From Kitagawia praeruptora (lineage: Eukaryota; Streptophyta; Magnoliopsida; Apiales; Apiaceae), in the NCBI GenBank assembly GCA_037693485.1, contig CM075347.1, positions 144,411,501 through 144,475,500 on the forward strand: 64,000 bases of DNA, in the 5' to 3' direction. The notes below the pieces were generated by a model. That model saw only the letters and a list, made by a program, of their open reading frames with translations. It was not told where the DNA came from and ran no database searches. The position numbers and the translations under genes are program-made. Of the stretch, positions 48,522-59,000 are shown one piece after another (within the stretch, counting starts at the first letter, position 1; each line of letters starts with the position of its first letter).

Positions 48522-49518
48522 TGATAAGTGGATTTTATATCTACTTGGAGCGTTCCATTTCGGCTTAAATTGATGTCTTGGTCTCAAGTATGTTGTGTTT
48601 TTGATGCATTTTAGTCAGTTTGTGCAGGGTTATTATATTGAGGTTGGATGATAAAAATTGCATATTTTATGGTGGATTTGAGTTCTAGAAGTGAAAAATG
48701 ACAGTTTGCAAAAAAACGAAGGAAAAAGGAGTTAAAACGAAGAAAATTAGCAACCGGCAGCCAGCGCACAAAGGGCACAGCCAGCGCCATGAACAGTAGA
48801 TACACCGCAACCAGCGCGCGTACGGGCGCAGCCAGCGTGGAGAAATCAGCCAGATTTTCGGATTTTTGTTTTGACCATATCTTGAGTTCTACAACTCCGT
48901 TTTGGGCAATCTTACAGTCCACGTGAATCTAACGAGATTCTCTATCATTCTAAATTGGTCCAGATGTCCAATTACAAATGGAACGGCCCATAAATACTGA
49001 AGAAAAGTTAGCTACGAATTTTTCTTAAAAACAGAATCAGTTTAGGAAACGTATTTTGCAGAAATTCTATTTTAACTCTATTTTGGGGAATTTCTTGCTG
49101 GGTAAGTCTTCTAGAGCCTATATAAATACATCCTACCATTGTAATTTTGTAATATCATTAGTTAGCATATTATAACATAAAATTCATATCTTTGTTTATT
49201 ATCATGGTTTCATCAGATCCCATGATGACGAGCGGTTCGATTATGAACTAATCGTTGTCATGGGATTCTAACGGATTTATCTATGTAACTTAGTAGTTTG
49301 ATTGCTTTAAAGATATGTGTGTGTTGAATTCTTGATATCGTCCTTTGGTTAATCTTAATGCTTTTAGATGCGTAGCTAACATCTAAATTGAATTGTTAAT
49401 CTTTTGTGAAGTGAAAGTGGATCATGAGGTTTAGAACTTGCCATGCTAGCATAGGTTCATAATTGTTTATCAATATGATTTGTGGTGTGAGATGAAAATA
49501 CTTATGCTGCCCTGTGTG
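48522..49518 (+). repeat. 5' LTR of Athila Y, truncated
   Basis: Matches the reverse complement of the X LTR up to TTATGCTGCCCTGTGTG, then ends abruptly. GC-rich GCGCAGCCAGCG-type words occur at 48755-48835. Confidence 0.88.
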
Positions 49519-51041
49519 AAAATATTTTTGCGAGTGCTTTACTTAGTAGGCAACAAGGAACTCTTCCAAGTGATACAGAGGTTAATCCAGGCAAGAAGGA
49601 GGTCCATGAGCAGGTGAAGGCAGTTACTTTGAGATCGGGAAAGGTTAAAACAGATCCAAAATCATCAACTAAGGAAGATGAAGAAGGGCAAAATCCGCAA
49701 GTTGAAAAATCAGCAGTGCCCGGAATTAAAAAATCTGACTTGGTAATTGAGCAGCTAGATGGTGAAGTAGAAAAGAGCAAGGAACCTGATGAAAAATCTA
49801 CTCCAAAGCAGTCTATAGAGATCAATCAGATTTATCCACCCCCTCCATTCCCAAAAAGACTTTAAAAGTAAAATTCTGCTGAAAACTCCTCCGAAGAAGT
49901 GGGTGAATCAGATCTATCCTCCTAATCCATATTCTCAACACTGGCAGAAACAAGATCAAGGAAAATAGTTTCAAAAGTTTATGGATGTTTTCAAGAAACT
50001 GTCCATTAACATTCCTTTTTTTGAAGCATTGGAGCAGATGCCAAGATATGCAAAGTTCATGAAGGATATTTAGTCACGGAAGAGAAGGTTGGATGAATTT
50101 GAAATAGTGGCATTGACAGAGGAGTGTAGTGCGGTGTTGCAACAGAAATTGCCTCCTAAGCTTAAAGATCCGGGGAGTTTCACTATTCCGTGCACGGTTG
50201 GCAACCTTTCATTCAGCAAGTGCTTATGTGATTTGGGAGCTAGTATTAATCTCATGCCCTTGTCTGTTTTCAAGCAACTTGGTCTACCGGAGCCGAAGCC
50301 AACCAACATATCCTTGCAGTTGGCTGATCGATCTATTACTTATCCGAGGGGTATAGTGGAGGATGTCTTGGTGAAGGTTGATAAGCTCATATTTCCTGCC
50401 GATTTTGTGATTTTAGTTTTCGAAGAAGACAAGAAGATTCCCATAATCTTGGGAAGGCCTTTTCTAGCTATGGGTCGTACTTTGATCGATGTGCAAAAAG
50501 GAGAGCTTACAATGAGGGTGCAAGATCAGAATGTCACCTTTAATGTGTTCAAGGCCATGAAATTTCCGACAGAGGATGAAGAGTGTTGCAGTATGGAAAT
50601 GGTTGATACGGGTCAGAGAAAGAAGTTTGATCAGTTGTTGAGCGAAAAGTCGGACACACACATGCTAAAGCATCACATCAGTGATTCCATTGACAGTTCT
50701 TCAGTTCGAGATCTCTCGAATGTCAAGCTCAGAAAACTTCCATCCTATTTGAAGTATGTCCTTTTGAATGATGAGTTGGTTATTTTTAAAGTGTGTCAAG
50801 ATAATGTATTAAGAAGGTGGATCATGGATGATGAGGTAGAAGAGTGTTCTTATCAATCAACTATGAGCATAAACACCCTAGATGTATGAAGAAGAAAAAG
50901 AAAAAATCGATTGGAGGAAGAGTCAAAGTGAAGTTTGATTTAGAACAGATGTGGGAAGATAGCAAGAAGGTGGTCAAACTTTGGGTGAATGGTCCTTCTG
51001 CTAAGGACAAGTCGAATGCGATCTTCGAGCCACCATGATTT
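49519..51041 (+). pseudogene. Athila Gag-Pro, N-terminally deleted and broken (Athila Y)
   Basis: Begins mid-Gag at the ASALLSRQ-equivalent region (about 49530) and continues through AVTLRSGKV. A frame change near 49862 and stops at about 49968 and 50072 interrupt it. From 50089 the retropepsin part is open (CDLGASINLMP near 50232, ILGRPFLAMGRTL near 50450) to 50889. A frameshift then separates a Lys-rich tail that ends at a TGA (51039-51041) corresponding to that of Z (PP then stop). As in Z, no RT follows the protease. Confidence 0.88.
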
Positions 51042-52434
51042 GAATCATATTTGTCCGGCTAAATGACGTTAACGACAGTGCTTTGTGGGAGGCAACCCAT
51101 GTGTTTCAGTATTTTTAAGTATGTTTCTTACTATCCCTTGTATTTACTTCCATTAAATGCGGACATTGAATCTTTTAAGTTTGGGGGTAGTTTGGGCATA
51201 AGTAGTGTATATGTAGTTAGTTGTGATTATGTGAGTCATTGTGTTCATATAGATATCATTTTTTGCATAGTAGTGGTAATACATGCATGTATGTTCGTGT
51301 TATCTACGTTTGTTTCATATAGGACATTCTGTTTTTATTTTCGTATACCATGTGAGTTCATTTTAGTTGCATTTTCATGGCATGCATATTTCATGATTCC
51401 TTAGGACGAGCTGATTCTGATTGATAGGTAGATGTTTAATTGAGTGTGGTGATGATGAGTAGAGGGCTGATTTATAGTTCCTAGGAATTGACTTGCATAG
51501 TACAGGAACAAAATTTTTACATAGTCTCATTGTTTGCTTTTGGGCTAGGTTAGGGTCATGCTTGTTTGGATGCTTTGAGATTTAATCAATTGATTATATT
51601 TAGAATTTTCGTTATTCCCTTGATGGCGTAGGAGCATTAAAGTCTAAGTTTGGGGGAAACCAGGGATTTCATGCTAGTTGTTAATATTTGTCAATAATGG
51701 CTAGGTGTCAAATGGCTAGTAGCCGGCTCATATCTATATGAGTAGTCTAGTGTTGGAAATGAGAAAGACTCATTCCCGATTGTATATATAAAAAAAATCA
51801 GAAAAGAAAATAAAATAAAAGTCAATAGTTTAATTGTTTATATGCAAAATTAACTACGAGTGAGCTCTTTAATACTCGAGTAATTAAGTCTGATGGGACT
51901 TAGTCCTAGTAACTTAAAGTCCTTGTGGTTTGGGATTACTGACCTAACACTCGCTACATGGGTATTATTGTATAAGCCTTTTGGGGTCTCACTCATTGCA
52001 CGGTTAAATAAGCATGCGTATTGTATATAGTGTCGTAGTAATAAAGCATGACTTCCTGGCTAACTTGAATGAGGATAGAGGTGTTCCTAGGTTATGAAGT
52101 GTCTACAGTCTATTCTTTTTATAAACCTGTGATTGTCTAGGTGTCAAATGGCTAGTAGCCGCTCATATTTATATGAGTAGTCTAGGGTTGGAAATGAGAA
52201 AGGCTCATTCCAGATTGTATATATAAAGAAAAAAATCAGAAAAGAAAAAAAAAGAGTCAATAGTTTAATTGTTTATATGCAAAATTAACCAGGGTGAGCT
52301 CTTTAATACTCGAGCAAGTAAGTTCGCGGAGACTTTGTGCCTAGTGACCTAAGGTTTTTATAGTCTGGGATCCACTAACCCAATGCTCGCTACATGGGTA
52401 TTATTGTATAAGCCATTTGGGGTATAATCACTAC
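51042..52434 (+). other. 3' internal region of Athila Y with a partial duplication
   Basis: Non-coding. The post-stop hairpin GTGGGAGGCAACCCATG lies at 51088. A block from about 51703 recurs from about 52138 (offset near 436 bp) up to the CACTA-B junction; X has only one copy. No gene. Confidence 0.8.
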
Positions 52435-52668
52435 GCCATAGATTGGCGTCCGCAATGCTTTTCTATTGTAACGCTCACTTTGTGTTACATTAGAGGTACT
52501 TTTTTTGACCTACTGAAACATTGTTGAGATTGTGTTACATTAGTTGTGAAGGTACTGTTGCAGTAGAACATGTACTGTTGTAATAGATTCGTTGTGTTAC
52601 AGTAGTGATTGAGCGTTGCATTTGCTATTTTTTTAACATTTATAAATTAAAAAACAAATAATTGATGA

Positions 52669-52884
52669 TTGCAAGAAGTTACTTAAAGAGTTAGAATCAC
52701 AAAACGTGATTTTAAAATTTCTGAAACGGTTTGCGAACAGGGTTGCTCACTATATAGCGAGAACTTCTAGTTCATTAGCTGATCGTAGGTGGGAGATGGG
52801 AAATGCCCATCCGGAGTTAATTCATGTATTATTTGATGATTTGAAGGTTTAATAAAATTATTCCTTTTCTGGCAAAAAAAAAAA
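52669..52884 (+). mobile_element. 5'-truncated LINE insertion, RNase H tail and poly(A)
   Basis: Relative to CACTA-A, CACTA-B has about 216 extra bases ending in a 12-base A run. They encode (52667-52852, stop TAA) the end of a plant LINE ORF2: VILKFLKRFANRVAHYIAR then ELIHVLFDDLKV. ATGA flanks both sides (52665-52668 and 52885-52888), a short target duplication. Typical of target-primed insertion with early stop of reverse transcription. Confidence 0.85.
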
Positions 52885-52974
52885 ATGAACATGTGGGTCC
52901 CACAGAAGTGTTGCATTTTCAAGAAGCAGTGTTACATTTTCTGAAATCAGTGTTACATTTTAATGTTATAGTTG

Positions 52975-53420
52975 CCACGTCGGACAAAATGCCACGTGTC
53001 ACGTGGGCCCCACTGCCACGTGGCATGTGGTCCAACTACCACGTGCCACATGGGACCACAAACTGCCACATCACATGCGGGCCCAACAATGCCACGTGTC
53101 ACTTGTGGGTCCCATAGTGCCACGTGTCAGGTGGGCCCGCACTACCACGTGTCACTTGTGGGTCCCACACTGCCACGTAGCACTTTTTGGCCCCACACTA
53201 CCACGTGGCAGTGGGTCCCACAATGCCACGTGTCACTTGTGGGTCCCATAGTGCCACGTGTTAGGTGGGCCCATATTGCCACGTGTTCTGTGGGTCCCAC
53301 AATGCCACGTGTCAGGTGGGCCCATACTACCACGTGTCATGTGGGTCCCACATGCCACGTGTAAGAGTAGCTCCCTTACCTGCCACGTGTCACGATGACA
53401 GAATGCCACGTGTCTCAGCA
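52975..53420. repeat. 5' subterminal repeats of CACTA-B: GCCACGTGTCA array
   Basis: I count twelve exact CCACGTGT words plus three other CACGTG words, in the same arrangement as in CACTA-A. Confidence 0.95.
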
Positions 53421-53457
53421 TTTGTAGTGTTAATGTATGTTACTTAAAAAAATTGAG

Positions 53458-53527
53458 GATGATGGGGTTCGAACCCCCGACCTCCAACATACTAGTCCAA
53501 TAGCTGAACCACTCCACCAGCCTTTGC
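53458..53527 (-). other. tRNA-like module (box A and box B) in CACTA-B
   Basis: On the minus strand TGGTGGAGTGGT (53508-53519) and GGTTCGAACCC (53465-53475), 44 nt apart. The sequence between differs from the CACTA-A copy, yet both boxes are identical. Confidence 0.5.
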
Positions 53528-53651
53528 AACTTGTTCATTTCCTCAATCAACTTGTATATTAACTATGCACTTTTATTTTCTACATTATATTTTTTGTTCA
53601 AATTATGAAGATATACATATCAATGGATAGATCTCGATAAGTACATAAATT

Positions 53652-53657
<6 letters not shown>

Positions 53658-53697
<40 letters not shown>
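53658..53697. repeat. (TA)n microsatellite
   Basis: About 20 TA units, absent from the corresponding place in CACTA-A. Confidence 0.95.
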
Positions 53698-53699
<2 letters not shown>

Positions 53700-54154
53700 A
53701 TTTTCTAATGAACGGATCAAAAGATATATGATTTTGAAGTTTTGAAGGATATTATATATTACGTATATCGAGTATATAAAGAAGAGAGGGAGGGAAATAA
53801 GTCAGCTGCTGTGTGAAAAAGTACGTGCTCCTTAACTTTCCAATTATCCCACATAAGTTGTGAATATGAGCTGATTTTGCATTTGCCAAACTGGCCGATA
53901 AAAGTTGAAATGGACTTTACATCCACATATGTAACTTATATGGATTGCCAAACATGCACATTATTACTATTATATAATAATAATACTTTTTGTTTTTTTA
54001 TATATGTAGATTATATTATATTATTCAATGAGGGGAATAAACCATTTAAGTGTGGGGAAGTGCTCTCAATATTAAAAATATTTATATAATTTAAAATCGA
54101 ATAAATTAGCGAATAAAATATTAAGTGTGGGGAATATATATTTATATAATTACC

Positions 54155-54795
54155 CGATCAAAAAAAAAATTTCTAAAATTTTGGGAATAACATTAAGTAT
54201 GATGGATCTTGATTCCCGTATGGTTGGGTGGTCGAGAAATATTTTTTTAAAAAATCGAATCCTTAAACCCCGACGAAACCCTGTTTAGGGTTTCCGGTCA
54301 AAGTGATAGTTGACTGTCGAATTACCCGGTCAAATTTTTTTTTTTTTTAAACTTTTGGGAATAACATTAAATATGATGGATCTTGATTCCCGTATGGTTG
54401 GGTGGATGAGAAATATTTTTTAAAAAATCGAATCCTTAAACCTTGACGAAACCCTATTTAGGGGTTCCGGTCAAAGTGATAGTTGACCATTGAATTACCC
54501 GGTCAAATTTTTTTTTTCCTAAACTTTTGGGAATAACATTAAATATGAGGGATCTTGATTCCCGTATGGTTGGGTGGTCGAGAAATATTTTTTAAAAAAT
54601 CGAATCCTTAAACCTTGACGAAACCCTGTTTAGGGGTTCCGGTCAAAGTGATAGTTGACCGTCGAATTACCCGGTCAAAATTTTTTTTTTTTCTAACCTT
54701 TTGGGAATAACATTAAATATAATGGATCTTGATTCCCGTATGGTTGGGTGGTCGAGAAATATTTTTTAAAAAATCGAATCCTTAAACCTTAAACG
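54155..54795 (+). repeat. Tandem array of about 172 bp in CACTA-B, about 4 copies
   Basis: Same unit as at 36964-38345 (GATCTTGATTCCCGTATGG, AAAATCGAATCCTTAAACC, GGTCAAAGTGATAGTTGAC), with poly-T length variation. Confidence 0.93.
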
Positions 54796-55578
54796 AATTA
54801 ACATTTAAAAATTGAAATATTTTTAAATCACCAATAATTTTTTATATGATTGACCTTAGAAATTTTGTTTATTGATATTGACTGTTGAGCATCATTTTTT
54901 CCATAAACGAATTAACATAATTCTTAATTTGCCAAAAAAATTACAATCTAAATTATCTAAACATGTGTTTTAATTGTAGGTAAAAATAAAAGGTGTAAAA
55001 AAATAGTGGGCGGCAAACTTCCCCCCAATTCTCACAGCATTATTGCAAGTATACTCACCCAATTACCCTAAAAATGCTAAGTCCACCTACCCACACACAG
55101 CCGCGCCTCACACACTCACACACTGAAAACACTCACATATCGAAGTTTTCTTAGCTCAACACTCACAGATCGAAGAATACTAAGCCCCATCGAAGAACAC
55201 AGAGGCTTATTTCTTATTTATCCTCTTCGCTTTTTTCTTATTTCTTCTCTCTTCCTTTTAATTTTGCACAGATCTAATTGTTTAATTTTTTAGGTTTAAT
55301 CGAAGAACACAGCTGCTTTTGGTTCAAGGTAATTAGGGCATATGCATATGCATGTTTTTTGGTTTGATTTTGTATGTTGACTTTGATGGGTTTTCCATTT
55401 AGGGTTTTGTAATTGGATTTTGTATTTTGTATGTTTGGTTTAGTAATTGGTTTTATGTAAATCAGCTTGAGTGAACTTGTGTTCTTTTGGTCAATTTCTC
55501 TCTCTCTCTCTCTCTGTCTCTCTCTCCCTGTCTCTATATCTGTCTCTCTCTCTATCTGTCTCTCTCTCTCTCTCTCTG

Positions 55579-55619
<41 letters not shown>

Positions 55620-56043
55620 ATGTCTGTCTCTCTCCCTCTATCTCTCTCTCTCTCTTTGTTAATTTCATAATAACAAGAGTTCCCAATCCCGATGATTGAC
55701 TCAAACAAAATTCTTCTTTATATGTTTTAATTGTAATGGACAGAAGGAAAATTTAGTATTCTGGTCATATTTAGACCATCTGTATTTGATGTAGTTTATT
55801 ATTTTCCTATTCCCAGAAATTACTATAATATTTTAAATTTATTGTCTTTGACTGAAATGAATTTGTTACCGCTCTTAGCATTTGTCTTAATTTCATGTAA
55901 TTTACTATTTTGGTTACATTTATTTACTCTACTGTCTTACTTTAAATTTCTGTCATTGCTTTTGTTTAAGTTTTTCTTAGTGTAAATGTTGTATTTGATT
56001 TTGTACTGCACCTGAGAATGACATTTACTTTAATTTTATGCAG
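54796..56043 (+). other. Promoter and leader of the CACTA-B gene
   Basis: AT-rich to 55000, then CAC-rich leader-like sequence (55080-55330) and a CT/TC microsatellite (55496-55660). No coding frame of substance. Confidence 0.5.
55496..55660. repeat. (CT)n-rich microsatellite, imperfect
   Basis: Long CT run with interspersed GT, CC and AT, inside the leader of the CACTA-B gene. Confidence 0.92.
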
Positions 56044-59000
56044 GATGGCAGACAAAAGATTGAATATCAGATTTTACCATGGTGGGGTGTTCCACAGGAG
56101 AAGTTATTCGGGTGGAGATAATATACTTGTAAACCGAGTAGAAACCGACATATTTTCTTATCCAGTGCTGATGGAGTTCGTGAAGGATTACCTTAATTAT
56201 ACTGAAATTGGAGGAGGCTATGTGGCTGAATAAGAGTGGATGCTACTGACAAATTACAAGGAGGTGATGCAACTGGTAGATGGCTGCAAAGATGGAGATG
56301 AGATACAGTTTTATGTAGACAGCATTGTTGACAAAACTATTGTGCCGATGGTTCAGATGCAGTCAACCGTGGTCGTAAGGCCAAGGAAACACCTGATTCA
56401 AGGTATATTGATGTATTTCTCACATTTGTATATGTATAATTTACTATTTGAAATCCACCATTATTCTATTTTTGGTACAGGTTCACCGACGAAACCAAGT
56501 TCAGCGAAGAAACCAATCTCAGGAAAGATAGCACAAAAACGCAAATATGTTACCACACCTGAACTCCAGCAGCAGTAGCAGAAGCAAAAGGTCACTAAGA
56601 AGTCACCTCAGTTCGGTCATATGAGGAATTTACGGTCATCGCCAAGATTTTTGGCTGGTTAACAAGATGCAAGTGCTGTGAAAGCGAATGGGTCTGTTAA
56701 AAGGAAATTGGACTTGCAAGCCAATACAAGTGTAGTAGAATGTACTAGAGAGGATATCGGTCCGAGCGAGGTATTTTTGACTTATCAATTGTCCTTATTT
56801 TTCAGAAACAAAGGTATTCACAAAATTAGTTCACTCGATTACTTATATAATTTTAACATCACACAATTGTGTGACTTTTATAGTTTATTTATCATTTTCT
56901 AAAAAAAAGCTTAATTTATAATTACACTCAAATTTAGAATAAAGAAAATTTTATTTAGGGCCTGTTTGCTTCATCAATTTTCTAAATATTTTTTTATAAG
57001 AATACAAGAAAAACTGAAGTTTAGAAAAACGGTTTTCTGAAATTTAGTTATATTTTGGAAAAATTTATTTAAACTGATCCGTACATTTTCAACCATTTTC
57101 CATACAAATAAAAATTTAGTTTTTTAGTTTCGGAAAAATGGAAACACGGCTATTTTTCGGAAGGAGGGATTGTAGACCATTACGAGTACTCTCTGTCCGA
57201 ACATTTTATAAATTTATATCATTTTTGATTAAAATATATTTCATTCTTCCGTTGAAAATAATAAAATTCAAATTTATTCGGGTAAATTTGTGAGTCGTTG
57301 CAAGCTATAATTTATGATTTTCTCTTCATTGTTTTATTGCAGTTGCCCCCACCACCCCCGCTGACAAACTATGAGAAAGGTAGAATTACTCAAATGGCAT
57401 AAAATGATAAGGTTCTCGAAAAATATGGGATTAAAAAGATTGTTCGTGAACTGAGAACTTCTGCGCCCAAGAAACGGAAAGGAAAAGATACAGTTCAGGG
57501 GGAATCCGATGATTTTATTCCAGAAAATGAGGACGAAGATGATAGTGATGATACAGTTGTGGTATGTTAGTGGTTAAAATGTTAATTGCTTTAAATTTTG
57601 GCCTCACATAAAAACTGTAAACCTAATACTGAACTCCTATCAATTGTAGAAAATCAAGAATGTCAAGAATGTCAAAGAAAAAAAAATTATTACTTGAACC
57701 ACGAACTCGTTCACGAGCAAATGCTACTACTGCAAGTGAGAAGGAAGCTGCACAAGCTGGTGCGACAGCTGAGAAGGAAGCTGCGCAAGCTAGTACGACA
57801 GCTGAGAAAGAAGCTGCGCAAGCTGGTACAACAGCTGAGAAGGAAGTGGAAAAGTCGAATGGTGCTAAAGTTTTGAAGCCAACATGTAGTAAACTGTTAA
57901 AGCAGTCCAGCAATGTAGAAGCATGTGGCTCGGTATCTGCGTATTTAGCGCTGTGGGAGCGTCAAAAGAAGGGTATTCCAGATCCAACCGACAATGTCCC
58001 TAATTCAAACTTGGAAAACATTACAGAGGAAGACACTGGAGCCGGTAATGTGTTTTCTCATACTTTTTCTTTTGTAAGTTGGATTAAAGGCAGTGCTTGT
58101 AGTTGTTAATGGTTAAGTTTTAATGAGGCAATAATGCAATTAGTTTTATTTCAATGTGTACATGGTATAGACATTGCAGCTCCCAAAAAATGGAGAGGAA
58201 GGTCAAAAATGTCCGCTGTTCATGCGAGGACTCGTGAACAAAGACCAGTCGTTTTGTTGAACAAACGGGGTCAACCAATTGCAAAAAATAAAAAATTATT
58301 GAGGGAGCTGAGCAATTTTCTGGGGACAGTTGTAAAGGACAATGTGTCGCTTACTTACATCAATTGGCGTCTTATTCCTAAGCAATTGAAGCAAAAAATG
58401 TGGGAGTATACTACGGTAAACTCTACGACCTTTGTTTTAATTTATTTTCATGTTTACACATTTAATTAATTGATTTTAAGTTTATTATATAATAGGACCG
58501 TTATCTGATTCCAGAAAATGGGCAACGGTGGGTGGAGAAGACAATTAATACATCTTGGAGGGTGTACAAATCTCGTATGAAGCATAGGTATTACACAAAG
58601 TATGCAACTGATGAGGACATGATGGCAAATAGGCCCAATTCGATTCCATTGGAGGATTTTAAACTGTTGTTGAAGTATTGGGGAGATGAGGCAGTTCAGG
58701 TAGTCTACCCATCTTCAACCTATTTTTTTTAATTAAAAAGATTATCAACAGAAATGTCTGATATGAGTATTTTTTTACAGGAATTAGTAGAGGATAATAA
58801 AGCTCGTCGTGAATCAGTAACTAACCCACACACTCTAGGTCCCGATAGTATGGCACTACTTAAAGACAAGTTGGTGTGTGTCTTTCCTTTAGCATATTAA
58901 CCTTTTTTGCACATAAGTTGATTAAAATAGTAAATACCGAGTTAACTATCACTGTCATGTAAATACTAAGCTAATCTGCTGTGAAATCTTGGTCTTAACT

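Larger units (their letters stand above)
48522..52434 (+). mobile_element. Athila-like element Y, internally deleted (plus strand)
   Basis: Starts TGATAAGTGGATTTTATATC at 48522 inside X. The 5' LTR breaks off at about 49518 and joins directly to the middle of gag, so about 500 bp of LTR, the primer-binding site and the Gag N-terminus are missing. Gag-Pro, the post-stop hairpin and the 3' internal region follow until CACTA-B interrupts at 52435. The 3' LTR is not in the window. Confidence 0.85.

Noticed and set aside
56955..57200. GGGCCTGTTTGCTTCATC, resembling a MITE end
   Set aside because: No inverted partner or target duplication found within the intron.
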